Shown here in pieces: positions 17,391 to 24,775 of a stretch of DNA of 64,000 nt. A program made the translations under genes and the position numbers. This DNA comes from Methanolinea sp. Its GTDB lineage: Archaea > Halobacteriota > Methanomicrobia > Methanomicrobiales > Methanospirillaceae. Below the pieces are notes generated by a model, which ran no database searches, was not told the origin of the DNA, and saw only the letters and a program-made list of their open reading frames with translations. The stretch is from positions 124,001 to 188,000 of the forward strand of contig JADFDO010000004.1 in the NCBI GenBank assembly GCA_018262855.1, read 5' to 3'. Position 1 is the stretch's first letter. Every line of letters starts with the position of its first letter.

Positions 17391-18130
17391 ACAGATCTCC
17401 CCAGCATTCCTGCTATCTCTTCAGGATTTTCTGTGTACATAACTACAACTTTCCTCGTTCCTGTCGTGATGAAGAGATAGCGGGGATAGCGGGATCGGAT
17501 GCGGGAACGGTAGTAGCTCACGAGGAATAACAGGACAATGCAAAGATAAAAACCAAGGGATGTTATGAACGAGGAAGAGGCGATCTCGCCCGACACGAAC
17601 TGCATGTATTCATACGAGAGGATATATGCTGTAGAGACCGGGATCAGGAATAAGAACAGTATCCCCTGGAGCCAGGCAGGCATGGGAGGCCTATTGTCCC
17701 TTATCTCCACTGAATCAATCTCCTCTTTTTGAATCACGACCGGCCAGGACAGAGCCCTGCGGATCACGAGGGTGCCCCGGGTAATTTCCAGTCTTGCTCC
17801 CCTGAGGTCCCTGGCGAGGATCACAAGTACGACCGGGAGAAGGAGACCGCACATCAGGATGCCGGACGTAACACGAAACGTCGCGAACGGGAGAATGAGA
17901 GAGAAGATCACTACGATGCTGATGGCTCCGGCGACCAGGCCAACAAAAATCGGCAGGGAAATCCCGGTCCTGCCGTAATCGATGAGAATCCCGTCATTTA
18001 TAAATGTATCTTCTGTCGGCAGAGGATTGAATTCAAGACCGTCCCATGGAGTACGGTTCCTTACGTGGGCCATCCTGTAACCGTTCGGGCACCACCCCAT
18101 ATACTTCCTGAATGAATCAATAAAGGGCAT
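17387..18130 (-). CDS. GWCPN-tag membrane protein D (4 TM)
   Basis: A 247-residue protein that opens MPFIDSFRKYMGWCPN. After a 40-residue linker come two membrane helices (FVGLVAGAISIVVIFSLILP, GILMCGLLLPVVLVIL), a PH-like strand block (ARLEITRGTLVIRRALSWPVVIQ), two further helices and a closing strand-helix segment (YLFITTGTRKVVVMYTENPEE). The start at 18130 is preferred over an upstream ATG at 18148 because GGAGG lies nine bases before it and because it aligns with its paralogues. It overlaps gene C by 14 bp, the same overlap as seen at two other junctions. Confidence 0.82.
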   Translation of the reverse strand: MPFIDSFRKYMGWCPNGYRMAHVRNRTPWDGLEFNPLPTEDTFINDGILIDYGRTGISLPIFVGLVAGAISIVVIFSLILPFATFRVTSGILMCGLLLPVVLVILARDLRGARLEITRGTLVIRRALSWPVVIQKEEIDSVEIRDNRPPMPAWLQGILFLFLIPVSTAYILSYEYMQFVSGEIASSSFITSLGFYLCIVLLFLVSYYRSRIRSRYPRYLFITTGTRKVVVMYTENPEEIAGMLGRSV

Positions 18131-18716
18131 GGTTGATTGCCTCCGCAAGTGTTACCGGTTCATCGGTACCGATCCGGATCTTCTTCCCGTTCATGAACAC
18201 GATCTCCACCGCATTAGGCCCGGCCACATTATACAGCCACCCGTGCGGTGTCCATCGTATTCCCCACCCGTACCACCATAAATTTTTCACCACTTGACAC
18301 CCCACAATCTTTGCGAGCAGGAATTTCCTGTGCCAGACCTTCATCCCGAACCAGAACTCAAGCAGATCACCGGAGATTGCGACGGTGAGTGATGAGAAGA
18401 GTGCATTGACGAGTGCAAGGAGGGCGAGAATCATGAAAACCGGTATGAGTAGTACGGGCACCACTCCAATCATGACCGCAGAGAAGATAACGAGAGCATA
18501 TATGGCAAGAAGGTAGGTTGTCTTTCTCCCACCTGCGAGATTCGGCTGGGTGTGATAATACCGGTATTGAATGGTACCAACCCCGGGAACCGGTACCTGA
18601 TTGCCTGGAATAGACAAGTTTGATACGTGTATCTCTCCAGGAGGGTATACGCGGTTCATAGGGTGAACGTTCGGGCACCAACCAAGGTGTTCTCTCAATA
18701 CATCAACGAGGTGAAT
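18117..18716 (-). CDS. GWCPN-tag membrane protein C (2 TM + PH-like domain), probable ATT start
   Basis: A 199-residue protein, paralogue of E: tag LGWCPN, a linker, two membrane helices (TYLLAIYALVIFSAVMIGVV, LLIPVFMILALLALVNALF) and the PH-like end (YGWGIRWTPHGWLYNVAG, KKIRIGTDEPVTLAEAI). The frame has no ATG or GTG before the tag. A TTG at 18698 exists, but the strong AAGGAGGG site lies five bases before an ATT at 18714-18716, exactly where the paralogous gene B has ATG. Using ATT also restores the FID-like opening (IHLVDVLREHLGWCPN) and the 14-bp overlap with the upstream gene. I therefore place the start at ATT. Confidence 0.78.
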   Translation of the reverse strand: MHLVDVLREHLGWCPNVHPMNRVYPPGEIHVSNLSIPGNQVPVPGVGTIQYRYYHTQPNLAGGRKTTYLLAIYALVIFSAVMIGVVPVLLIPVFMILALLALVNALFSSLTVAISGDLLEFWFGMKVWHRKFLLAKIVGCQVVKNLWWYGWGIRWTPHGWLYNVAGPNAVEIVFMNGKKIRIGTDEPVTLAEAINHALY

Positions 18717-19314
18717 GATTACCCTCCTTCTCTAAACCTAGAATCTGGCCGTCGTAGTGTAATTTTCGATGTGTCCCGGATTCCCATTTCCAGATGCTGA
18801 CAAGCATCCCGATGAACGATATGGAAATGAATCCACCAAAGAACGCGGTTATCATCTCCAGGCTGACGCCTGGAATCCTGCCAATGAGGACGAGTGCCCA
18901 TATACACAGAGATGCGGCAACAGTGACTCCCGTGATTATCCACCAGGTTTTGTCAAAGCGGTTCCAGAGCACCACAGGGCCGACAGACAGGATCTCATTG
19001 AAAATTCTCCAGTACAAGAACCCGACAGCCGCGGATAAGGGCATTCCTGCGAGGATGCCAGCCAGAAAAAGAATCGAGTGGGATACACCCCCAAGACCGG
19101 CATAGATGAAAACGCCTGCACACACTGTCCCGATGGTTTGCAGGAGGATCTGATTTTGGAACAGGCCGATCCAGTGAAGTGCACGATCTTGAAACGATCC
19201 GCTTCCAGGTGGGACAACGGCATCCCTCACTCTATCTATTTCGGCCAGGCGTATCTGTGCTTCTACATTCGGGCACCAGCCCAGATATTTCCTGCATGCA
19301 TCAATAAAGTGCAT
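18703..19314 (-). CDS. GWCPN-tag membrane protein B (4 TM)
   Basis: A 203-residue protein opening MHFIDACRKYLGWCPN. A polar linker follows, then four membrane helices (FQNQILLQTIGTVCAGVFIY onward, the last around FFGGFISISFIGMLVSIWKW), and a short cytoplasmic tail ending KEGNHSPR. It is a clear paralogue of A, sharing the NQIL-QTIGT, ILAG-P-SA--GF-YWRIFNE and GGFIS-SF-GM-VS-WKWE blocks. The ATG at 19314 with AAGGAGGG is used; the longer frame upstream overlaps gene A deeply and is rejected. It overlaps A by 14 bp, with the ribosome site encoded by the last codons of A. Confidence 0.84.
   Translation of the reverse strand: MHFIDACRKYLGWCPNVEAQIRLAEIDRVRDAVVPPGSGSFQDRALHWIGLFQNQILLQTIGTVCAGVFIYAGLGGVSHSILFLAGILAGMPLSAAVGFLYWRIFNEILSVGPVVLWNRFDKTWWIITGVTVAASLCIWALVLIGRIPGVSLEMITAFFGGFISISFIGMLVSIWKWESGTHRKLHYDGQILGLEKEGNHSPR
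18714..18729 (-). promoter_or_regulatory. ribosome-binding site that decides an ATT start
   Basis: On the minus strand AAGGAGGG (18722-18729) is followed by TAATC and then ATT (18714-18716). The start of gene B reads AAGGAGGG (19320-19327), TAATC, ATG (19312-19314), identical over 13 bases up to the start codon. The nearest standard start, TTG at 18698, would be 23 bases from the ribosome site. Confidence 0.65.
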
Positions 19315-19918
19315 GATTACCCTCCTTCCCCAATTCGAGTACAAGACCGTCATAATGCAACTGGCGTTGAGTATCCGCCTCCCATTTCCATACACTGACG
19401 AACATCCCCATGAACGACACCGAAATGAATCCTCCCATGAATGCGTTGGTAATAGTCGCATCAAACCAGGGGGTCAGGCCGGTCAGAAAATAGACCTGTG
19501 CATACATGATTACCAAAACACTTACAACCACAAGGATTGATGATGCGATAGAGAACTGATACCTGAGTACCACAGGGCCTTTGTGAAAAACCTCGTTGAA
19601 TATCCTCCAGTACCAGAATCCGTAAATCGCCGAGAATGGCAGACCTGTAAGAATGCCGAAAAGGAAAAGATCCGGGTGAATTACCCCTCCAAGACTGAAA
19701 AAAAGATACAAGCCTAAACATAGCGTTCCTATGGTCTGTACTAATATCTGGTTGTGGAAAAGCCATAGCCATTGAGCAATCCGGGATTTATACAATCCAC
19801 CCTCCGGGGGGATAACGCTATTCTCCTCTCTGCATAGTCCGATTCGATGAGATTCTGCATGTACATTCGGGCACCAGCCAAGCCATCTGCCGATGGTGTC
19901 AGATACCTGTCCCGTCAT
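19301..19918 (-). CDS. GWCPN-tag membrane protein A (4 TM)
   Basis: A 205-residue protein opening MTGQVSDTIGRWLGWCPN, followed by a linker, four membrane helices (first FHNQILVQTIGTLCLGLYLF, last AFMGGFISVSFMGMFVSVWKW) and a tail ending KEGNHALY. Closest relative in the window is B. The ATG at 19918 overlaps the regulator stop as ATGA, so the first membrane gene is translationally coupled to its regulator. The longer frame beginning at 20056 lies inside the regulator gene and is rejected. Role unknown; the common tag suggests that A to E meet one partner or assemble together. Confidence 0.84.
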   Translation of the reverse strand: MTGQVSDTIGRWLGWCPNVHAESHRIGLCREENSVIPPEGGLYKSRIAQWLWLFHNQILVQTIGTLCLGLYLFFSLGGVIHPDLFLFGILTGLPFSAIYGFWYWRIFNEVFHKGPVVLRYQFSIASSILVVVSVLVIMYAQVYFLTGLTPWFDATITNAFMGGFISVSFMGMFVSVWKWEADTQRQLHYDGLVLELGKEGNHALY

Positions 19919-20361
19919 GCCATCCCCTTCACTTTTGTAAACAGTTCGTCTGCCATCTTTGTCGGGTCTGCGGTCTTCTCGATTTTTATCCCCATCTCGT
20001 TCGCGTAATCCCAGAGGAGCTCGATACATTCGATATATCGCGGGCATATCCCGCAATTGCCTTCATGTTCGTACCAGACCTGCATGCCGTGCTTCTCTGA
20101 TACGAAGATGATTGCAGCAGTCTGGAACGGGATCGACCTGCCGAGGAGGATTCCCCGTTCGGTATTGACCCGCTCGATCGCGATCTGGTTCGCGTTCGCC
20201 ATCTCCCGGAGTGCCGCGCCAACCTTCTCGTCCATTGCAAGAAGTGCCCGCGAAACTGCCTGACGGGAGATGCCGAGTTCCTGGGCTATGGTGATATTGG
20301 GTAACCCCTTCCGGCGCATCGCCCAGAACCCGAACTGCTTCTCATGGGTTGGCAGGAGCAT
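19915..20361 (-). CDS. HTH transcriptional regulator with C-terminal cysteine motif, first gene of the GWCPN operon
   Basis: A 148-residue protein. Residues about 6-45 form a helix-turn-helix (FGFWAMRRKGLPNITIAQEL, GISRQAVSRALLAMDEKV). A middle alpha/beta part contains TERGILLGRSIPFQTAAIIF, and the end holds CGICPRYIEC, three cysteines (C-x2-C-x5-C) that could bind a metal or sense redox state. A perfect palindrome overlaps the region between the TATA element and the start codon, so the protein probably represses its own operon. Similar regulators precede GWCPN-type genes in other methanogens as far as I recall; this should be checked. Confidence 0.82.
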   Translation of the reverse strand: MLLPTHEKQFGFWAMRRKGLPNITIAQELGISRQAVSRALLAMDEKVGAALREMANANQIAIERVNTERGILLGRSIPFQTAAIIFVSEKHGMQVWYEHEGNCGICPRYIECIELLWDYANEMGIKIEKTADPTKMADELFTKVKGMA

Positions 20362-20363
20362 GT

Positions 20364-20391
20364 GTCAACATTTGCATGTTGACTATAAAAG
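20364..20391 (-). promoter_or_regulatory. leaderless promoter with perfect palindromic operator for the GWCPN operon
   Basis: GTCAACAT (20364-20371) and ATGTTGAC (20376-20383) are exact inverted copies separated by TTGC. On the minus strand TTTTATAG (20384-20391) lies immediately upstream and its centre is about 26 bases from the A of the start codon at 20361, so transcription should begin at or next to the ATG. A protein on the palindrome would block the transcription start. Confidence 0.7.
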
Positions 20392-20674
20392 CTATTGGGT
20401 CGTTCTAGATGAATACCACCTTTGAACGCGGGAAAGATATGTCATTAAACCACGTTCGAAAGATACATCATACAATATGTCGGGCATTACGTTGGCCTTC
20501 CGGTCTGTTCACAGAATGCTGTCAGGGGAAGAGAGGAGGAATAGACTCTGCAACTGAAACGATCCTGGTATAGTGACCAGCTGAGGGCTGGAACTCTGAG
20601 TCTTTTCAAATTCCGTGGCGATGAAAGGTGTTGGGTGTTCTGGTCAGGCTCCAGGCCACCGGTCGCCGGATCAT
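20392..20674. other. 283-bp gene-free stretch with a second inverted repeat
   Basis: No credible gene. At about 20422-20462 the near-inverted copies CTTTGAACG and CGTTCGAAAG (one-base bulge) flank about 24 bases. It could be an additional binding site upstream of the GWCPN promoter. The remainder separates two minus-strand genes and probably ends the transcript from 21565. Confidence 0.35.
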
Positions 20675-21565
20675 TCACAGATGAGGCGATTTTTCCAGGA
20701 GGTTTTTCCGACCCTTCTCCTTCAGGTTCGCAGCAAGAGTTCTGGCAAGAAGGGGACCTGCGGCCTGGGGTGGCAGGCCGAGGGCGGCAGCGGTTTTCCG
20801 GGTGAGTTCCATGATATCAGTAGTACCATCCTCCGTGCTGGCAAGAACCGCTTCGTGAACCGCCTGGAGATACGAGAGTGCTCTGTCCATCTGTTGGTAT
20901 GCCTCATCATCTCTTCCCGGTTCGTCCCATGCCGGGAGCAGAATTCGTATACCCGCAACGTTCCGCAGCCTCCGGATCGATTCAACTGAAGCAGCGAGAT
21001 CGTCATACACCGGAATTGTTCCCGGAACAGGTATTGTATCACCTGAAAAAAGGACTCCTTCTTCCGGCATGAACAGCGAGAGGGACCCCAGCGAATGCCC
21101 GGGGGTATGGATCACCTGCATATCCCCCTGAATCCCGGTCTCCTCCGGTGTGAGGAGTTCCCCATCGGAGAGTTCGCGATCGACCTTCACCGAACCCCCG
21201 ACCAGCATGAAAAAGCCAGGTACCGGTCTTTCGCGATTCTGGAGATCCACCTCTTCGATCCACGCCTTTTCACCGCGATGAGCAGCGATGCTGCACCCGG
21301 TGGCCTGCCGGATTGCCCGTGCTGCACCGATATGGTCAGGGTGCGAATGGGTCAGGATGATGAGAGCAATATCCGACGGGACGCAGCCGATAGACCGGAT
21401 ATAGTCAAAGATTCCCGCCTCGCTGCCAGCAACACCTGTATCGATCAGGGTGATCGTCTCGCCAACGATCAGGTATGAGTAGACGAACCGGTTCAGTATT
21501 GCGCCTGGTGCGACGGGAATACTGAATGTGTGCCTGATTGCGTGGATTCCCGGGATAATTTCCAT
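20675..21565 (-). CDS. metallo-beta-lactamase-fold hydrolase
   Basis: A 296-residue enzyme of the glyoxalase II-like branch. Metal ligands are visible: THSHPDHIGAA (HxHxDH, near residue 60), the later His in HTPGHSLGSLSLF and Asp in VLFSGDTI. The usual roles are hydrolysis of thioesters, lactones or phosphodiesters; the helical tail of about 90 residues (YQQMDRALSYLQAVHEAVLA) gives no further hint. ATG at 21565 with a GGGAGGA ribosome site is preferred over an upstream ATG at 21664. Stand-alone gene. Confidence 0.88.
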   Translation of the reverse strand: MEIIPGIHAIRHTFSIPVAPGAILNRFVYSYLIVGETITLIDTGVAGSEAGIFDYIRSIGCVPSDIALIILTHSHPDHIGAARAIRQATGCSIAAHRGEKAWIEEVDLQNRERPVPGFFMLVGGSVKVDRELSDGELLTPEETGIQGDMQVIHTPGHSLGSLSLFMPEEGVLFSGDTIPVPGTIPVYDDLAASVESIRRLRNVAGIRILLPAWDEPGRDDEAYQQMDRALSYLQAVHEAVLASTEDGTTDIMELTRKTAAALGLPPQAAGPLLARTLAANLKEKGRKNLLEKSPHL

Positions 21566-21594
21566 GGATTCCTCCCGGGGGGAGTAATAAATAT

Positions 21595-21906
21595 TCACGT
21601 ATCGGGCCTCCCTTTCTGCTGTGTCAGGGAAAGTATCCACGTCAGAAGAATGATGACAGCGCACCCGATGATACCTATCATGAATTGAAACGTGAGGATC
21701 GTATAGAGAAGAATCACTATGATGATGACTGATATAACCCAGTATTTATACTCCATGTAATTCCAGCATATCTGCCCTGAATGGAGCAATGCCAGGAAAA
21801 GAACAAGAAGGCATGCAGAAGCTCCAATGATGAACTGGCTGGTAATGATCGCGTATAGTATGATGGCGATAAGGACGAAGAAGACAATCCAATATGTGCG
21901 ATCCAT
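21595..21906 (-). CDS. small membrane protein with an internal duplication
   Basis: A 103-residue protein consisting of two similar hydrophobic halves. The first begins YWIVFFVLIAIILYAIITSQF, the second YWVISVIIIVILLYTILTFQF, each followed by IIG/MIG and a second hydrophobic stretch, so four membrane helices arose by duplication of a two-helix unit. The start at ATG 21906 (MDRTYWIV) is inferred from the repeat pattern; an ATG at 21942 is possible. No family recognised. The gene precedes the hydrolase at 20675-21565 by 29 bp on the same strand. Confidence 0.65.
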   Translation of the reverse strand: MDRTYWIVFFVLIAIILYAIITSQFIIGASACLLVLFLALLHSGQICWNYMEYKYWVISVIIIVILLYTILTFQFMIGIIGCAVIILLTWILSLTQQKGRPDT

Positions 21907-22065
21907 ACAGGCGCCAGGTATTCCATTCTTTCCAGAACCCACATAAGCCTTCCCGCTTCATTTCCCGGTTCAGGCATGAAGACCCGATGATACCGTGGTT
22001 CTCATACCAGGGACCAGTACCTTCACACAACCATTTCCTCCAATTATCAGAGGGATATAGACCCC

Positions 22066-22656
22066 TCACTTTCCCGGGATGATCCCTCTCCTCATCCATT
22101 CCTTTCCATACACGAACCGTTTCCTCGCCGCAGGCTCGAGGACCAACCAGAAAAGGACCGTGCCGGCCGTCATTGCCCAGAAGATGTTGTTCCCGAAGTA
22201 GCTGATGAACTTGCTCTCAAAGGGGCGCCCGAAGAAGACAGTGCCGCACGTAGCAAGGAGAACCATGCAGGCAAGGATGGCAACGAACGAGACCAGCAGG
22301 AAAATGCCGGTACTCTTCTTGTCCACCCTTGCATCACGGCTTTTCATCAGCCTGTGCCAGAGAAGGTATGAGAGATACGGCAAGAGAAAGTTCGTGAGAG
22401 CCCCGAAGATGCTCATCAGTGACCAGGAACCATAGAAGTCACCGGCGATATTGCCGAGCGCAAGCCCCCAGGCAGCTGCAGGGCCGAAGAGGATGCCAAG
22501 GATCACGGGAAGCGATGCTGCCGGCCGGATCGAGATCCCGGCAACACTCAAGGACAGCATGTTGAAGGGGATCAGGACAGCAGCATAGATAAGCGCAGTG
22601 ACTCCGATCCATACAAGACCCTTTTTCTCGGTCCAGACCGCTGCGAGCTCGTGCAT
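22066..22656 (-). CDS. QueT-like / ECF-type substrate-binding membrane protein
   Basis: A 196-residue protein with about five to six membrane helices. The segment IRPAASLPVILGILFGPAAA followed by WGLALGNIAGDFYGSWSLMS is the pattern of QueT and related vitamin or nucleobase-precursor uptake proteins (S components of ECF transporters). No ECF ATPase or T component is adjacent, so it would rely on a shared module elsewhere or act alone. Substrate is inferred only from the family. Confidence 0.72.
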   Translation of the reverse strand: MHELAAVWTEKKGLVWIGVTALIYAAVLIPFNMLSLSVAGISIRPAASLPVILGILFGPAAAWGLALGNIAGDFYGSWSLMSIFGALTNFLLPYLSYLLWHRLMKSRDARVDKKSTGIFLLVSFVAILACMVLLATCGTVFFGRPFESKFISYFGNNIFWAMTAGTVLFWLVLEPAARKRFVYGKEWMRRGIIPGK

Positions 22657-22764
22657 ACATTTCGTTTCTCCTCACGAGAGAAAAAAGACACCACATCAGG
22701 AATTGGGTGGATTCCCCCCAATGCCTTGGACATTCCAGGAATCCTTGATGCCGGCTATAATGTC

Positions 22765-23043
22765 CTATAAGCTGAACCCGGGGACAGAATCGAAAAGTGC
22801 CCTGTATAACTGGTTGAAGAGGGCGAGGTATTCTGAAGCATTGTCAGTGGACCTGTAGACTGTTGTACCCTCTTCATCTGCCTCTGAAAGGTATCGCCTC
22901 GATAGAAGAAATCCGATGTAGTCCTGTCCTGTCTTCGAGTTCAGGTTGCACCGGTGGATAATTGATGTGAATGATCTGGAGGTCTTGCAGAACACGAGGA
23001 TCTCCCAGTAGATCTCGTACTGGGTTCTTCGTTCACTCTTCAT
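22765..23043 (-). CDS. winged-helix DNA-binding protein (archaeal ArnR1/COG3432-like)
   Basis: A 92-residue one-domain protein. YEIYWEILVFCKTSRSFTSI forms helix 1, IIHRCNLNSKTGQDYIGFLLSR (21 residues, the recognition part) helices 2-3, and RYLSEADEEGTTVYRSTDNA the wing, the layout of the small archaeal winged-helix family whose members sense signals through partner membrane proteins. Its ATG overlaps the stop of the membrane gene 23040-23681 by 4 bp, so both are produced together. This suggests a membrane protein plus regulator pair. Confidence 0.78.
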   Translation of the reverse strand: MKSERRTQYEIYWEILVFCKTSRSFTSIIHRCNLNSKTGQDYIGFLLSRRYLSEADEEGTTVYRSTDNASEYLALFNQLYRALFDSVPGFSL

Positions 23044-23681
23044 TGAGAACCTCTACCAAGCGCGTTCGCAAGTGCCTGCTCGGAGAGGGAGATCTCCCCC
23101 TGGCGCAGGTCCCAGTCCTTTGAGAATTTCGAGAAATACCAGGAACTCGCAAGGCTGACCATTGCGATCGCGAGTGTGAGGAGTGCGGATGGAATGAGGA
23201 GTGCACTATTCAGCGTGATTGTTCCCGTAGTAAGGCTGAACGAGAAAAACTCGATGCTGCTCATGATTCCAAGCGCCAGAAAACAGAATCCGCCAAGGGT
23301 ACAGACGAGGATCATGGTCTGGATAGTCTTCCTGTGCTCGCGGTAATGGGCAATCATCCTGACGATTGCCCCGGTCAGGATCTCATCCAGGAGCGGGGCT
23401 TTCCGGTCTTTCACGATGGTCCGGATATCAGAAAGCCCATTCATGATCTTTACACTCGATAAGAGCCACGAAAGCCCGAGGCCGAATCCTGCCATCGATA
23501 CAGCCGCGGTGAGAATCCGGAACAATGAGAAAGGCTCCCCTCCTGTCATGCCGAGCACCGAGGATACCATGTACTGGATACCGAATGCTATTGCCAGTGC
23601 ACCAAATACCACGTTCAGAAGTGTGATTATGTAGAAACTGTCGAGTTCGCGTAAAACCCGGGAATGTATCGTATCAGTCAT
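23040..23681 (-). CDS. membrane protein of unknown function, coupled to a winged-helix gene
   Basis: A 213-residue protein with two pairs of membrane helices (about 18-70: FYIITLLNVVFGALAIAFGI and the next; about 115-180: TIQTMILVCTLGGFCFLALG and the next), separated by a cytoplasmic stretch (NGLSDIRTIVKDRKAPLLDE) and ending in a charged tail (SKDWDLRQGEISLSEQALAN). No family recognised. It is first in a two-gene unit with the winged-helix protein, so it may signal to it or be controlled by it. Confidence 0.7.
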   Translation of the reverse strand: MTDTIHSRVLRELDSFYIITLLNVVFGALAIAFGIQYMVSSVLGMTGGEPFSLFRILTAAVSMAGFGLGLSWLLSSVKIMNGLSDIRTIVKDRKAPLLDEILTGAIVRMIAHYREHRKTIQTMILVCTLGGFCFLALGIMSSIEFFSFSLTTGTITLNSALLIPSALLTLAIAMVSLASSWYFSKFSKDWDLRQGEISLSEQALANALGRGSQ

Positions 23682-23813
23682 GTGTGCGTTCCCGATCCAA
23701 TGATATGTGGCATCGGGTGATGAATACCCATGAATCTGTGATACATAACAAAAATATCAGTGGCATACGGGGAACGGATTGAACAGGCCAGGGCCTTGAG
23801 AGTCCCCCCTGTG

Positions 23814-24557
23814 TCACACCTCTATAGTAAGGCCATCGATTGCTGCAAGAAGCCCGGGGCATTCTTCCTGGTAGATCCTCTCTATCTCGAACCGCTCTTC
23901 GAGGGTCGTGTAAGTATGGGCGGCAAAATGAGTGAGCGCGAGCCTTCTTGCACGGGCTTTCTTCGCAATGTGGATCGCATCCCCGGGGTTCAGGTGCGGC
24001 CATTCGGGGCTCTTCTCCCCGGGTTTCAGACCGCATTCGGTGATCAGGAGATCTGCATCCCCTGCCAGCAGGATCGCATTCTCGCAGGGACCCGTATCCA
24101 CGCAGTAGGTGATCTTCTTCCCTTCGAGAACGAGGGAGTATCCAAAACACGGGGCTGTGTGGACGAGGGAGCGGCATTCGACTGGGAACGGGATGGTATG
24201 GGTCCCCTCCGCCAGCTCAATGAACCGGGTTCTGAAGGGGAGCTGGTCAAAGGGTACCGTGAAGGGTTCCCTGACGAGTGAACTGATCTCTGTCTGGATC
24301 CCTGGCTGGCCGCAGATATGCAGGGGCGTGGTAAATCGGAACTTGTTGAGGGTATGGAGCCCTGCAATATGGTCAAGGTGCGAGTGGCTGATGAAGAGGT
24401 ACGTCGGCACGCCCTGGTCGAGATATCGATCTGTCTTTGCAATGCCGTTGCCAGCATCGAATAGAATGTTGTATTCATCTGACCGGACCAGTGTCGAGCA
24501 GGTATTACCTGTGAGAGTATCGTACCACCCGTTGGTCCCGAGAAATGTGACCTGCAT
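23814..24557 (-). CDS. metallo-beta-lactamase-fold hydrolase, RNase Z-like
   Basis: A 247-residue enzyme beginning MQVTFLGTNGWYDTLTGNTC, the N-terminal strand of RNase Z/ElaC-type and PhnP-like hydrolases. The metal motif is SHSHLDHIAG near residue 60, followed by the His of the AAHTY region (LTHFAAHTYTT) and the Asp in YCVDTGPCENA. It lacks the long exosite arm of true RNase Z, so a phosphodiesterase role on small molecules is more likely. Start at ATG 24557 by alignment with the family; the longer frame to 24656 has no support. Confidence 0.86.
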   Translation of the reverse strand: MQVTFLGTNGWYDTLTGNTCSTLVRSDEYNILFDAGNGIAKTDRYLDQGVPTYLFISHSHLDHIAGLHTLNKFRFTTPLHICGQPGIQTEISSLVREPFTVPFDQLPFRTRFIELAEGTHTIPFPVECRSLVHTAPCFGYSLVLEGKKITYCVDTGPCENAILLAGDADLLITECGLKPGEKSPEWPHLNPGDAIHIAKKARARRLALTHFAAHTYTTLEERFEIERIYQEECPGLLAAIDGLTIEV

Positions 24558-24775
24558 TATCTTCCAAGTGGTGCACGAAAGGAGAAAAAACAGGGAGTCT
24601 TCACTGCCATAGTGACAAAGAAGGATGATACCCCGACCGGTACACTGCAGGATCACCCGGGATCATCATACGCTGGAGCAATCCTGATACAATGGGAAAG
24701 CGGAATCAGGGAGAGTGTCAGTGTATACTCACAGGTAGCAATATCTCCTGGTAATGCAATCGGATATTCAAAGGA

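Noticed and set aside
19465-20056. Longer starts for GWCPN genes A and B
   Set aside because: Extensions lie deep within the preceding genes, while ATGs at 19918 and 19314 align with the shared tag and ribosome sites.
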